The translations under genes were made by a program, and so were the position numbers. Source: DASZZY01 sp036260395 (GTDB taxonomy: Bacteria > Actinomycetota > UBA4738 > CALAEC01). From it: 7,112 nt of DNA. The stretch spans positions 1 through 7,112 of the forward strand of contig DASZZY010000178.1 in NCBI GenBank assembly GCA_036260395.1, in the 5' to 3' direction. Numbering within the stretch: position 1 is the first letter of the stretch; the number at the start of each line of letters is the position of its first letter. This document shows positions 6,640-7,112 of this stretch, piece by piece. The notes below the pieces were generated by a model that was not told where the DNA came from, did not search any database, and saw only the letters and a program-made list of their open reading frames with translations.

Positions 6640-6654
6640 CCGACGGTCCGGCAA
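6627..6654 (-). promoter_or_regulatory. Predicted promoter for the regulator-led four-gene unit
   Basis: On the minus strand TTGCCG (6654-6649) and TACAAT (6632-6627) are 16 bases apart; the -10 differs from TATAAT at one position. Transcription would start near 6620, giving a leader of about 65 bases that contains the three-arm inverted repeat. An 8-base tandem repeat, ACGGTCCG twice (6635-6650), fills the spacer. Confidence 0.55.
6635..6650. repeat. 8-bp tandem repeat (two copies of ACGGTCCG)
   Basis: Two perfect adjoining copies lie in the spacer of the predicted minus-strand promoter, next to the candidate operator. Eight bases is a little under one helical turn. It could be a second protein-contact site or slippage; nothing in the sequence decides between them. 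Confidence 0.6.
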
Positions 6655-6669
6655 GCGAGAGGGGATCGG

Positions 6670-7112
6670 GTGCGGCACCCATCGGACGCTCGCGGGGACT
6701 TCCCCCTGCTCCGCGAGCTGACGTACCTGAACACCGCCTCGATCGGGCTGGTCCCCGAGCCCGTCCTCCGGACGGCGCAGGAGTTCGAGGCCGACCTCGC
6801 GCTGCGCGGGACCACCGGCTTCGACGAGGACGCGGAGACCGCCGTGCTCGAGGGTGCCCGCGACGCCGCGGCCCGGCTCCTGGGCGCCCCCCGGGACAAC
6901 GTGGCCATCGCCACGAGCTTCACCGAGGCGCTGTCCCAGGTGGCGTGGTGGCTGCGGCCGGGCGCGCCGGCCAACGTGGTCTCCACCGACGTGGACTTCC
7001 CGAGCGTGACCTACGTCTGGCACCGGATCGCTGAGGAGACCGGCCTGGAGGTCCGCCTGGCCCCGGTCCTGGACGACCCCCAGGCCTTCGACGTCGAACG
7101 CCTCGCCGCCGC
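6670..7112 (+). CDS. Class V aminotransferase-fold PLP enzyme (copy 2), N-terminal 147 codons, cut by window edge
   Basis: A plus-strand frame starts at GTG 6670 and stays open to the window end (147 codons plus two bases). AGAGGGG lies 5 bases upstream (6658-6664). The product begins VRHPSDARGDFPLLREL and aligns without gaps for most of its length with copy 1 at 3828-4991, roughly half of residues identical by eye. Shared blocks include TYLNTASI (18-25), TSFTEAL as the phosphate-binding segment, QVAWWLRPG and FPSVTY. Copy 1 begins 10 residues before the shared DFP and this protein 9, supporting the chosen start. The lysine, aspartate and arginine of the active site lie beyond the edge, so activity cannot be judged. 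It is transcribed away from the regulator and probably controlled by it. It could be a partner subunit of copy 1 or act on a related substrate. Confidence 0.88.
   Translation, partial: MRHPSDARGDFPLLRELTYLNTASIGLVPEPVLRTAQEFEADLALRGTTGFDEDAETAVLEGARDAAARLLGAPRDNVAIATSFTEALSQVAWWLRPGAPANVVSTDVDFPSVTYVWHRIAEETGLEVRLAPVLDDPQAFDVERLAA

Larger units (their letters stand above)
6556..6669. promoter_or_regulatory. Divergent control region between gntR-family gene and PLP enzyme copy 2
   Basis: A 114-base region holding signals for both directions. Reading from the regulator side it contains the regulator's Shine-Dalgarno (6561-6566), a three-arm inverted repeat (6573-6598), an 11-base word shared with the nnrD gap (6603-6613), facing promoter-like elements (6611-6654), an 8-base tandem repeat (6635-6650), and the AGAGGGG Shine-Dalgarno of the plus-strand gene (6658-6664). 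Its centre is clearly less GC-rich than the surroundings, as expected of a promoter. Confidence 0.8.

Noticed and set aside
6556..7023. An upstream extension of the GntR regulator to 7023
   Set aside because: The extra 156 codons cross the divergent promoter region and run antisense to PLP copy 2; ATG 6555 has a good ribosome site and the correct family length.

Overview
The window is very GC-rich, with few A/T runs and long open frames on both strands, and it reads as chromosomal DNA from an actinobacterium-like organism. The order nnrE/nnrD fusion, alanine racemase, then a protein starting with a basic N-terminus (probably an alpha/beta hydrolase) resembles the housekeeping cluster common in Actinomycetota. 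The lineage is inferred from gene order and composition only; a deep-branching actinobacterial group would fit. I see no insertion sequence, tRNA, rRNA, CRISPR or phage gene.

Layout. Positions 1-2719, minus strand: a housekeeping unit read from 2719 downwards, made of a bifunctional NAD(P)HX repair enzyme, alanine racemase, and the first 24 codons of a third gene. The three genes overlap by 4 and 8 bases. Positions 2720-2834: a 115-base gap. Positions 2835-6555, minus strand: a tight four-gene unit read from 6555 downwards. It encodes a GntR/FCD regulator, a DDAH/arginine-deiminase-like hydrolase, a class V PLP enzyme, and an ornithine cyclodeaminase/mu-crystallin-family protein. Its junctions are two GTGA overlaps and one 3-base gap. 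Positions 6556-6669: a compact divergent control region. Positions 6670-7112, plus strand: the first 147 codons of a second class V PLP enzyme, a clear paralogue of the first, cut by the window edge.

The four-gene unit and the divergent paralogue look like a small regulated pathway for a guanidino- or imino-type amino acid. A deiminase/amidinohydrolase-fold enzyme would act on the guanidino (or similar C-N) group, two related PLP enzymes on the amino-acid backbone, and an NAD(P)-dependent OCD-family enzyme on an amino/imino acid. The GntR/FCD protein is probably the local ligand-responsive regulator. The substrate cannot be read from the sequence, and I do not recognise this gene combination as a named pathway.

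The divergent control region is dense. It has facing promoter-like elements, an 8-bp tandem repeat between them, and a three-arm inverted-repeat array in the regulator's leader. It also has a 17-bp box and an 11-bp word that recur in the gap before nnrD, which may bring the downstream unit under the same regulator.
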